From the NCBI GenBank assembly GCA_012032065.1, contig JAAURV010000042.1, positions 1 to 14,665 on the forward strand: 14,665 bases of DNA. Reading direction: 5' to 3'. Source of the DNA: Hyphomicrobiales bacterium (GTDB lineage: Bacteria; Pseudomonadota; Alphaproteobacteria; Rhizobiales; Aestuariivirgaceae). The translations under genes were made by a program, and so were the position numbers. Positions 7,529 through 14,313 of the stretch are shown piece by piece; positions within the stretch are counted from its first letter, which is position 1; each line of letters opens with the position of its first letter. The notes below the pieces were generated by a model, which made no database searches, was not told the origin of the DNA, and worked only from the letters and a program-made list of their open reading frames with translations.

Positions 7529-7962
7529 ACCTGTCGATCGCCACCGAAGGCAAGGGCTGGGACGCGATTCCCGATCTTGAAGAACTCGCCACGCGCGCCG
7601 TGACCGCGGCAATGCCGAAGGAGTCCGAAGCCGAAGTGAGCCTGCTTTTCGCGGGCGATGCGCAGGTCGCCGAATTGAACCGACGCTGGCGCGGCAAGCA
7701 GGGCCCGACAAACGTACTCTCGTTTCCCGCGCCCAAGGGCAGGGAAGCGCTGGGCGATATCGTGCTCGCCTCCGGCGTCGTCGCGCGCGAAGCCGGCGAG
7801 CAGAGCAAGAGCTTCGCCGATCACACCACGCATCTCATCGTCCACGGCGTGCTGCATCTCCTCGGCTTCGATCATCAATCGGACTCCGAAGCCCAGGAAA
7901 TGGAAGCGCGCGAAATCATCATTCTCGAGGAGCTGGGCATCACCAACCCTTACCTTTCATGA
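7525..7962 (+). CDS. ybeY: Endoribonuclease YbeY (16S rRNA maturation, metal-dependent)
   Basis: Zinc-dependent RNase needed for 16S rRNA 3'-end maturation and 70S ribosome quality control. The metal site is intact: HGVLHLLGFDH, with His107, His111 and His117, in a 145-aa protein of typical size. TNVLSFP (62-68) and LGDIVLA (76-82) are further conserved blocks. It starts at ATG 7525 inside the phoH stop and itself overlaps corC by ATGA at 7959-7962. The phoH-ybeY-corC order is conserved across many bacteria, which supports shared work in RNA and ribosome upkeep. No strong ribosome-binding site is seen, as expected for coupled translation. Confidence 0.96.
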   Translation: MNLSIATEGKGWDAIPDLEELATRAVTAAMPKESEAEVSLLFAGDAQVAELNRRWRGKQGPTNVLSFPAPKGREALGDIVLASGVVAREAGEQSKSFADHTTHLIVHGVLHLLGFDHQSDSEAQEMEAREIIILEELGITNPYLS

Positions 7963-8921
7963 CCGACGAAACACCGAACACCGAAGACAAACGCCGGGAC
8001 GGCTTCTGGGCCAAGCTCCGCACCAGGCTGTCGCGCACCCGCGACAAGGGCCTGCGCGAAAGCCTCGAAACCGCCCTCGAGAGCCACGAGCAGCAGAACC
8101 CCGGCGAGAGCTTCAAGGAAGAAACCAAGTCGATGATGCTCAACCTCATCGAATTCGCCGACTTGCGCGTCGGCGATGTCATGGTGCCGCGCGCCGATGT
8201 CGTGGCGGTGGAAGAGGGCGCCACCATGCGCGAAGTCTTCGAGCGCTTCATCGAAGCCAATCACTCGCGCATGCCCGTCTACCGCGAAACCCTCGATGAC
8301 GTTGCCGGCATGGTTCACGTCAAGGATTTCCTGCGCTGGATGTCGCAGATGAGCGGCAAGAAATCCAAGTCGAAAACCGCCTTCAACATCGCCGCTTCCG
8401 AACTCGCGCTCACCGTGAAGCAAGCGGGTCTCAACCGCGAGGTGCTCTTCGTTCCGCCCTCCATGCCCGCCGCCGATCTCTTGGTGAAAATGCAGGCCAG
8501 CCACATCCATCTCGCCCTCGTCGTCGACGAATACGGCGGCACCGATGGCCTGATCTCGATCGAGGATCTGGTCGAGGAAATCGTCGGCAATATCGAGGAC
8601 GAACACGACACCAGCGAAGAAGGCCTGATCCGATCCAATGGCGACAACACCTGGCTCGCCGACGCCCGCGTCGAACTGACAAAACTTGAGGAACTCCTCG
8701 GCATCGATTTGCTGCCCGACGAGGAGGAAGGCGAAGCCGATACGCTGGCAGGCCTCGTCTACGAAATCGCCGGCCGCGTCCCCTCCCGGGGCGAAATCAT
8801 CCGCCACCCCAAGGGCCTCGATTTCGAGATCGTCGACTCGGACCCCCGCCGCGTAAAAAAGCTCCGCATCACGGTGACGAAACCCGAGGATACGCCGGAG
8901 GAAGGTGTTGCTGGCGGGTAG
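7959..8921 (+). CDS. corC: CorC/HlyC-family CBS-domain protein
   Basis: Soluble short-form member of the hemolysin C/CorC family, linked to magnesium/cobalt efflux and ion homeostasis. It has no DUF21 membrane domain: the 320 residues start with a charged helix (about 1-60) and go straight into CBS domain 1 (about 72-130, DVMVPRADV, then RMPVY) and CBS domain 2 (about 155-212, with VVDEYGGTDGLISIEDLVEEIVG as the hallmark). A CorC_HlyC C-terminal domain follows (about 226-308). CBS pairs usually bind adenine nucleotides. The start is fixed by the ATGA overlap with ybeY. In many relatives lnt (apolipoprotein N-acyltransferase) comes next; here the operon ends and a hairpin-rich spacer follows. 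The molecular function of the family is only partly known. Confidence 0.93.
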   Translation: MTDETPNTEDKRRDGFWAKLRTRLSRTRDKGLRESLETALESHEQQNPGESFKEETKSMMLNLIEFADLRVGDVMVPRADVVAVEEGATMREVFERFIEANHSRMPVYRETLDDVAGMVHVKDFLRWMSQMSGKKSKSKTAFNIAASELALTVKQAGLNREVLFVPPSMPAADLLVKMQASHIHLALVVDEYGGTDGLISIEDLVEEIVGNIEDEHDTSEEGLIRSNGDNTWLADARVELTKLEELLGIDLLPDEEEGEADTLAGLVYEIAGRVPSRGEIIRHPKGLDFEIVDSDPRRVKKLRITVTKPEDTPEEGVAGG

Positions 8922-8930
8922 TAATTTTCT

Positions 8931-9078
8931 TCCTCGCGCGCGAAGCGCGTGGGGGAGTGGCGCGAAGCGCCGATGGGGTGTCGATCATGGTACGGCTCTC
9001 GCTTCGAAGTGCGAGCCAGCGGAGGCACTCCCTCGCCGCCTTCGGCGGTACTCCCTCACGCGCTTCGCGCGCAAGGGA
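8931..9078. repeat. Hairpin-rich palindromic intergenic element with inverted arms
   Basis: The 168 bp between corC and the convergent oxidoreductase gene hold no gene. Bases 8931-8958 and 9050-9078 are near-perfect reverse complements, giving terminal inverted arms of 28-29 nt. Small hairpins are packed inside: CGCGC-GAA-GCGCG (within 8937-8950), GGCGC-GAA-GCGCC (8959-8971), GGCTC...GAGCC (8994-9017), CCGCC-TTC-GGCGG (9036-9048) and CGCGC-TTC-GCGCG (9059-9071). ACTCCCTC recurs at 9027-9034 and 9050-9057, each followed by a hairpin, so the element is modular. It resembles REP/BIME-type dispersed elements. Its position suggests a two-way transcription barrier, but no U tract typical of an intrinsic terminator is present. 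Confidence 0.75.
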
Positions 9079-9089
9079 GAAAAGATGCC

Positions 9090-10580
9090 CTACGCCGCAA
9101 CCTTCTTCGGCACCAGGCGCTCGCTCTTCAGCGCTTCCTGAACGCCGGAGTCGCCCGCCTCGTGATACTCGGCGTCTTCGTTGACGTTCCAGATGTCGTA
9201 GACCCGCTCGCCCGCGAGAATGTTCTTCGCCGTCAGCATGGCCGTCATCATGGCGTGGTCCTGGTTGTTGTATTTATGCATGCCGTTGCGGCCCACGAGA
9301 TGCAGCGTCGGGAAGCTCTTCTCGAGATCCATGCGGATCATCCGCACATGATCCTTGTAGGCGTCATCGTACACGGGATAGGCCTTGGACTGGCGCACCA
9401 CCGCGGCATCCTTCACCGAATCGGGCGATGCGAGCCCGATCTTCGCGATCTCTTTCTTGGCGAGCGCGATCAGGTCTTCGTCCTTGGAGGCCCACAGGCC
9501 GTCGCCCTCGAAGCAGAAATACTCGAGCCCCAGACAGCTCATGCCTTCTTCCGGCACGAGGTCGGGCGACCACGAGCGGAAGTTCTGCACCCGGCCCACT
9601 TTCACCGAAGGATCGTGAATATAAATCCAGTTGTCCGGGAACGTATCCGGCGTCTTGCAGATCAAGGCCACGGTGAGGAAGTCGCGATACTTCAGTTCGC
9701 GCCCATGCAGGCGCGAGATGGGCGAGGGGGCTATCTTCTCGAGCAACTCGCGCACTGGCGCCGAGGAGATCACATGATCCGCGGTGAATTCCACCGTGGC
9801 GCCATCTCCGCGCTTGGCCGTCACCGTCCATAGCTTCCGGTGCGGATCCCAATGCATGGAATGGAAATCGTGACCAAGCAGCACCTCGCCGCCGAAGCCC
9901 CGCACTTTCCGCGTGGCGGCTTCCCACATCATGCCCGGGCCTTTGCGCGGATATTCGAAACTGTCGATCAGCGTCTTGATCACGGCGCCGTCTTTCTTCG
10001 GCTTCGAACCTTTCAGGGCGTTGATAACCGCCGTTGCCAGATTGAGCCCCTTGATGCGCTGCGCCGCCCAGTCGGCGGAAATCTCGTCGCACGACATGCC
10101 CCAGACTTTCTCCGTGTAGGTCTTGAAGAAGATCGAGAACAGCCGCTCACCGAATTGATTGCGCACCCATTGATGAAACGTCTTCGGGTCCGCGATCGGC
10201 CGCGCCTTCGCGTAGGCGTAAGACAGAACGCAGCGCGCACTTTCGAGAATCCCCAGATTGCCCAGCGCTTCGCCGGCCTTCAGCGGATAGGAGTAGAACT
10301 TTCCGCCATAGAAAATCCGCGACATGCGCGGCCGCTGGATGAAATCGTCCGGCAGAATCTCTTTCCACAGATCGACCACTTCCTTCGATTTCGAGAAGAA
10401 CCGGTGCCCGCCGATATCGAAGAGATAGTTGTTGTAGTTCACCGTGCGGCTGATGCCGCCCACATAGACCGGGTCCTTTTCGAGAACCCGCACCGAAACG
10501 CCTTCCTTGCCCAGGCAATAGGCGGCGGTCAGTCCGGCAGGCCCTGCGCCGATCACCAGCACGTTCGAATGTTGTGTCAT
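9090..10580 (-). CDS. FAD/NAD(P)-dependent oxidoreductase, UDP-galactopyranose mutase/protoporphyrinogen oxidase-like
   Basis: Flavoprotein of the amine-oxidase/HemY/Glf superfamily, 496 aa. The N terminus is a dinucleotide-binding fold: VLVIGAGPAGLTAAYCL (7-23), with the ribose-binding Glu34 in LEKD, then GGISRT (41-46) and DIGGHRFF (55-62). The C terminus has LVGRNGMHKYNNQDHAM (about 428-444), the second flavin-contacting block seen in these proteins. No signal peptide or membrane helix is evident. The substrate is unknown. The family includes sugar-nucleotide mutases and desaturases, and the GtrA-like gene just upstream points to surface-polysaccharide or lipid-linked sugar metabolism. The ATG at 10580 lies 13 nt after the GtrA stop, so the two are probably one transcript. 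The Shine-Dalgarno is weak. Family call firm, function inferred. Confidence 0.88.
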   Translation of the reverse strand: MTQHSNVLVIGAGPAGLTAAYCLGKEGVSVRVLEKDPVYVGGISRTVNYNNYLFDIGGHRFFSKSKEVVDLWKEILPDDFIQRPRMSRIFYGGKFYSYPLKAGEALGNLGILESARCVLSYAYAKARPIADPKTFHQWVRNQFGERLFSIFFKTYTEKVWGMSCDEISADWAAQRIKGLNLATAVINALKGSKPKKDGAVIKTLIDSFEYPRKGPGMMWEAATRKVRGFGGEVLLGHDFHSMHWDPHRKLWTVTAKRGDGATVEFTADHVISSAPVRELLEKIAPSPISRLHGRELKYRDFLTVALICKTPDTFPDNWIYIHDPSVKVGRVQNFRSWSPDLVPEEGMSCLGLEYFCFEGDGLWASKDEDLIALAKKEIAKIGLASPDSVKDAAVVRQSKAYPVYDDAYKDHVRMIRMDLEKSFPTLHLVGRNGMHKYNNQDHAMMTAMLTAKNILAGERVYDIWNVNEDAEYHEAGDSGVQEALKSERLVPKKVAA

Positions 10581-10593
10581 GTCGTGAAACCCG

Positions 10594-11079
10594 TCAGCTG
10601 TTGCGCCGTGCGAATGAGAAGATGCGGTGGCCCTCGAAAGAGAGAAGCGCCGCCGAAGCCGCGCCCGCCATCAGCGCAAGCTGCGGCATCAGGGCGGGAA
10701 ATGCGTGGATCAGAACCGCGAAAACCAGATAGCTGAAGCCCTGCGCCAGCCCCGTGACGCAGAGATAGCGAAACGCCTCGCCGCTTTGCTGGCGGCCCGA
10801 GTCCGCATAGGTGACCGCGCGATTGAGCCGCCAGGTCACCAGCGTCGCAAAGGCGAGCGAAAACACCCGCGCCACCAGTGGCGAAACATCATGGGCATGA
10901 AGGGCGGAAAAGCAGGTGAGGTCGGCCGTCAGCCCCGCCAGCCCGACGCAGCCGAAACGCATCAGCGCGGCAAATTTGGGCGAAAGCCACGAAGGCGCGC
11001 CGTAGCCGCTCTTATACGCGTTGGACGTGTCGGACACCCGTGCCTCCCGGAGACTTGCCGCCTTTGTCCGGGAAACCAT
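10594..11079 (-). CDS. GtrA-family membrane protein
   Basis: Small polytopic inner-membrane protein of the GtrA family, whose members are thought to help move undecaprenyl-phosphate-linked sugars across the membrane for glycosylation of surface polymers. Four hydrophobic helices are visible. RFGCVGLAGLTADLTCFSAL and TWRLNRAVTY match the family's first two helices, and SFEGHRIFSF the conserved C-terminal end after helix 4. From ATG 11079 the protein is 161 aa. A GTG at 11034 would give 146 aa starting MSDTSN; it has the better ribosome-binding site (GGGAGG, 5 nt away) and the usual family length, so it may be the true start. The longer form is listed because AGGCGG also precedes the ATG. It is co-directional with the oxidoreductase 13 nt downstream. 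Confidence 0.87.
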   Translation of the reverse strand: MVSRTKAASLREARVSDTSNAYKSGYGAPSWLSPKFAALMRFGCVGLAGLTADLTCFSALHAHDVSPLVARVFSLAFATLVTWRLNRAVTYADSGRQQSGEAFRYLCVTGLAQGFSYLVFAVLIHAFPALMPQLALMAGAASAALLSFEGHRIFSFARRNS

Positions 11080-11090
11080 GACACGCCGCC

Positions 11091-11141
11091 TGTAAACGCC
11101 CCGTTATCGCGGAGGATCAAGGTGAAGCCTTTGTAAACGCC
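11091..11141. promoter_or_regulatory. Direct repeat TGTAAACGCC in the divergent promoter region (possible operator)
   Basis: TGTAAACGCC occurs at 11091-11100 and again at 11132-11141, exactly 41 bp apart (about four helical turns). The context is extended by GCC before and GTT after each copy. Both lie in the 96-bp gap between the divergent gtrA-like gene and the GT-C-like gene. This placement fits a regulator binding both sites on one face of the helix, but no regulator is encoded nearby and no clear -35/-10 pair could be assigned. Confidence 0.4.
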
Positions 11142-11175
11142 TTGTTTCTAATCTTCGCCGGATCGGAGGGGCAGG

Positions 11176-12929
11176 ATGCGGACGGAGATGGAAAACACCT
11201 TGAAGCGCGGGGCTTTCTTAGGTGCGCTGGCCGTGTCGTGGCTCATCGCCTGCGCCATAAGCTGGTCGGGAGATACAACCTCCCTGTCGGCCAAGCTGGG
11301 CGATACCGACGATGCGCTCCGCCTCGTCCAGGTGCGGGATTTTCTTGCCGGCGCCTCCTGGTTCGATCTCCACTTGGACCGCCTGCAGCCTCCACGGGGC
11401 TACGACTCGCACTGGTCCCGCTTCATTGATCTGGGGCTTGCGGGCGTCTACCTCGCTGCCAAGCCCTTCGTAGGCGGAGACCGCGCCGAACTGGTCATGC
11501 GGTTTCTCTGGCCGCTGATCTGGCTCATTCCCGCCATTGCCGCCGTGGCCAGCGCAGCGGGCCGGATCGGCGGCAGAAACGCTGCCCTCATCGCCTTCGC
11601 CTTCGCCGCGACGGGCCTGATTGCCTTCCAGCAGTTCCGCCCCGGCCGCATCGACCATCACAACGTCCAGGTGGCGCTGGCGCTGGCAGGTGTCGCCGCC
11701 CTGATCGCCTCGGCGGCATCGGGCAGGGCGGCGGCATTGGCAGGCGTTCTCACGGTGGCTATGATGCTTGTTGGTCTCGAGTCGATACATTTTGTCGTGT
11801 TCATGCTGGCGGGTGCTGTCCCTGCTTTACGTCTCGGGCCACCATGACGCTAAGAGGGCCAGGGTTTTCTGGCAAGCCTGCTCGTCGGCGCCGTGATCGC
11901 CTTCTTCGTCACCGTTCCGCCGCCGAAATGGCTGCAAACTCCCTGCGACGCCTATGCCGCGAACTTCGCCCTCGCGCTTGTTTTCCCCGCGATGATCATC
12001 CTGGCCGTCATCGGCGCCCGCCCGCCCGCCACGGGTCTCGCGCGCTTCATGCTGATTGCCTCGCGGGGCTTGGATCCCTGTCCGTCTTTGCTGCCATCGA
12101 TCCGGTCTGCCTCAAAGGCCCCTTCGCGCGCATGAACCCTGCCCTTGGCCCCTTGTGGCTCGATCATGTGAGCGAGAACCGCTCTGTCTTCGGCCTGCTG
12201 CGCGATGGCAACCTCTTCGCCTTCATCGGCATGGTAGCGCACCCCGCGCTGGCGCTGCTCGCGGGACTTTGGCTCGTGGCCCGCAAGCCCACCGCCGAAA
12301 CCATCATCGCCGTCGCGGCGCTCGCCCTCGGCATGGCCATGCAGCTCTTCGCCTTCAAGACCTTCACCTATCCCGCCTGGCTCGCCGTGGCTCCAGCCGC
12401 GGCGGTGGCGGCGATCCTCTTCGAAACGCTAAAGTCGCGCATTCTCGCGTTGGGCGCGCTCACCGCGGCTATCCTTTCTCCTGTCGCCATGGCCATTGGC
12501 AGCACCATCTTGCTCACCACCATTCCAGGCTCCGCCGGCAAGAAGTTCGAGCAGCCTGAAGCCTGCCTCGCCACCGCCAGCTACGCACGCCTTGCCAGCC
12601 TTCCGCCGGGCCGGGTGCTCGCCCCCATCGATTTCGGCCCTGCAATCCTGGCGCTGACCCACCATGAAGTGCTATCGGCCCCCTATCACCGCCTGCAGAC
12701 CGGCATGACCGATGCGGCGGAGATCTATCGCGGAATGGGCAAGTCCGAGCCAACCGCACGCCGTCTCGAACTTGCCTATCTCGTCGATTGCGACAACGAC
12801 ACCTCGCCTGAAACCGCGGGCTGGCTGCTCGAATCGCTGCGCATCGGCGCCCCACCCCCATGGCTCGAGCCCATTCCGGAAAGCCAATCGGAGCCGCTGC
12901 GCCTCTGGCGCTTCCGCTTCGATCGCTGA
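11176..12929 (+). pseudogene. Polytopic membrane protein with GT-C/STT3-like features, interrupted by three frame slips
   Basis: Start at ATG 11176 behind GGAGGGG (11165-11171). The first frame runs to a TGA at 11845-11847 (223 aa). The family-like sequence resumes in other frames and ends at 12929, giving about 584 residues once three slips are allowed for: an extra base near CCC 11820-11822, a missing T near 11865-11868 and a missing G near 12064. After TM1 (about 12-30) come DTDDALRLVQVRDFL (43-57), GYDSHWSRFIDL (75-86), several helices and RPGRIDHHNVQ (155-165). This acidic pair plus DHH pattern recalls GT-C oligosaccharyltransferases such as STT3/AglB. The last ~120 residues form a hydrophilic, probably periplasmic domain. 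Function is unproven. It could be a decaying gene or an intact gene with sequencing errors. Confidence 0.7.
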
Positions 12930-12950
12930 ATCTCCGCGGCACGGGAAGAA

Positions 12951-12980
12951 TTGCTTCGGCCATTGCCGGTGTGCTTTAGT
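12951..12980 (+). promoter_or_regulatory. Possible promoter of the TPR gene, leaderless start
   Basis: TTGCTT (12951-12956) and TTTAGT (12975-12980) are 18 bp apart, and the ATG at 12987 lies 6 nt after the -10-like box. No ribosome-binding site precedes the ATG, so the transcript may begin at the start codon. Match to consensus is moderate. Confidence 0.35.
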
Positions 12981-12986
12981 CCCTCC

Positions 12987-13544
12987 ATGCGCCTTGCATC
13001 TTTTGCGCTTGTCTTGAGCCTTGTGCTGGCTCCACGTCCACTCGCCGCCGGGGAGACGGCACAACAGCGCGTGGAGGAACTGGACACGCTCTTCGCCGAA
13101 CTTCGCAAGAAGGGAGACGGCGCCGCCTCCCGCAAGACCGAAGGCCGCATCTGGGAATTGTGGATGCAGTCGGACTCCTCCTCCGCCGATCTGATCCTCG
13201 CCCGCGCCACCGCCGCGATGAACGCCGGCAATTTCAAGGAGTCGGAAGAACTCTTGAACGGCCTTGTCGCCGGCAGCGTTTCCTACGCCGAAGCCTGGAA
13301 CAAGCGCGCCACCCTCTATTTCCTCATGGGCCGCTTCGACGACTCGCTCGCCGACATCGTCAAGACCCTCGATCTCGAACCGCGCCACTTCGGCGCGCTC
13401 TCGGGCCGCGCCATGATCTACGCGCGCCAGGGCAAACTGCGCGACGCCTTGACCTCCTACCGCGAAGCCCTCGCCATCAACCCCCACATGCAAGGCGCCA
13501 CCGCCGCCGTGCGCCAATTGGAGCAGCTGTTTCCGGATTTGTGA
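12987..13544 (+). CDS. Exported tetratricopeptide-repeat protein
   Basis: Small TPR protein of 185 aa from ATG 12987. Residues 1-21 (MRLASFALVLSLVLAPRPLAA) look like a Sec signal peptide with cleavage after the final AA, so the mature protein should be periplasmic. At least two TPR units are clear: AEAWNKRATLYFLMGRFDDSLADIVKTLDLEP and the following repeat ending REALAINP. A more diverged unit lies before them around NAGNFKESEELL. ATG 12987 is chosen over the upstream in-frame TTG at 12951 because only it gives a proper signal peptide. TPRs mediate protein contacts; the partner is unknown. It starts 57 nt after the GT-C-like frame and is convergent with the - strand gene that follows. Confidence 0.82.
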   Translation: MRLASFALVLSLVLAPRPLAAGETAQQRVEELDTLFAELRKKGDGAASRKTEGRIWELWMQSDSSSADLILARATAAMNAGNFKESEELLNGLVAGSVSYAEAWNKRATLYFLMGRFDDSLADIVKTLDLEPRHFGALSGRAMIYARQGKLRDALTSYREALAINPHMQGATAAVRQLEQLFPDL

Positions 13545-13559
13545 GACGCGCCCAAAAAG

Positions 13560-13571
13560 TCCGTATACGGA
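13560..13571. repeat. 12-bp perfect palindrome between convergent genes
   Basis: TCCGTATACGGA is self-complementary and lies 15 nt after the TPR stop codon, in the 80-bp gap before the convergent membrane-protein gene. It is followed by GTTTCC rather than a run of T, so it is a poor intrinsic terminator. It may be a weak hairpin or a protein-binding site. Confidence 0.3.
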
Positions 13572-13624
13572 GTTTCCGCCGGCTAACCCTGCCGCCGCCG
13601 AAGTGCCGGTTGTGAGATCCGTCC

Positions 13625-14313
13625 TCAATCGAACGGCGCGATGGTCTCCGCCTTGAACGCCGATGTCCCAGTGCGTGTGCCGCGAATCGCGACGTCGCCT
13701 TCCTCGACGAGCGAGCCGTCGATGTCCTCGCGCCGCGCACCTTCGATGTCGATGGTCCATTCCTTTCCGTCGAAGGCCTTGAGGCGGAGAATGCCGCCGT
13801 CTTCAGCGAGCGCCTCGCCGCCGAGGAAGCCTTCATCGGGGCGCGACCATTCCGCATACGGAACAGTCGTGTAGGCGGCGTAGCCGGGAATGCGTTTGGC
13901 GAGGAATTCGTGAACGCCCCGCCCGGCATCGAAGGCGTTGAGGACAAAGCCGATCGACAGGCTCGCTAGCACCGCCAGCCCCACGAGGCTCGCGAGGCGA
14001 AGGCGATAGCCACGCCGGGTCCGGCGCAAGGTGAGGACCGCGCTCGCCAGGAACAGCGGTGTGGCGATGGCCCACATGATGGGCAGGCCCAGCAGCACAT
14101 CGTCGAACGGCATGTCGTCGAAGCGGCGCCCGCCGGTTGCGGCGAAATCCTCGATGGCGAAGAGGCCAAGCGCCACGCTGATGCCGCCCATGAGCAGCGA
14201 CAACCCTGCCAGGCACCAGAACACCGAGCGCCGGCGAGAAAGTGATAAGCGGGCCTCGGCGTCAGTCCCCGCTTCTCGATCTCGTCGAGGATTTTGCGTT
14301 CGAGCGGACTCAT
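13625..14313 (-). CDS. Three-helix membrane protein coupled to an ECF sigma factor (possible anti-sigma; one frame slip)
   Basis: Start at ATG 14313, whose ATGA overlaps the sigma-factor stop. The N terminus reads MSPLERKILDEIEKRGLTPRP and then YHFLA. The frame must then slip by one missing base near 14230-14236 to continue as RRSVFWCLAGLSLLMGG and run to the stop at 13625. This gives about 229 residues after correction. Layout: about 30 charged cytoplasmic residues, TM1 (FWCLAGLSLLMGGISVALGLF), TM2 (LLGLPIMWAIATPLFLASAVL), TM3 (LASLVGLAVLASLSIGFVL), then about 100 hydrophilic residues, presumably periplasmic. No named family is recognised with confidence, and no zinc-binding HxxxCxxC anti-sigma motif is seen. 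Coupling to the sigma gene suggests a regulator or target, an inference only. Confidence 0.68.

Noticed and set aside
6488..7711. Long - strand open frame (407 codons) over phoH and ybeY
   Set aside because: Shadow of two well-identified genes; low-complexity composition and no motif.
8931..9078. CRISPR array or transposon ends
   Set aside because: Repeats are unequal hairpin modules without regular spacers, and there is no transposase frame or target-site duplication.
8949..9833. Long + strand open frame (294 codons) starting in the palindromic spacer and crossing the oxidoreductase
   Set aside because: Antisense to a full-length flavoprotein with intact FAD motifs; its first part is just translated hairpins.
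11844..12062. First ~73 codons of the frame that begins at ATG 11844
   Set aside because: They read Arg/Pro-rich out-of-frame sequence; the membrane-protein-like translation here is in the frame of ATG 11893, and this frame becomes meaningful only after about 12063.
12672..13760. Long - strand open frame (362 codons) over the GT-C-like and TPR genes
   Set aside because: No family-like sequence; the + strand TPR protein has a signal peptide and repeats and is clearly the real gene.
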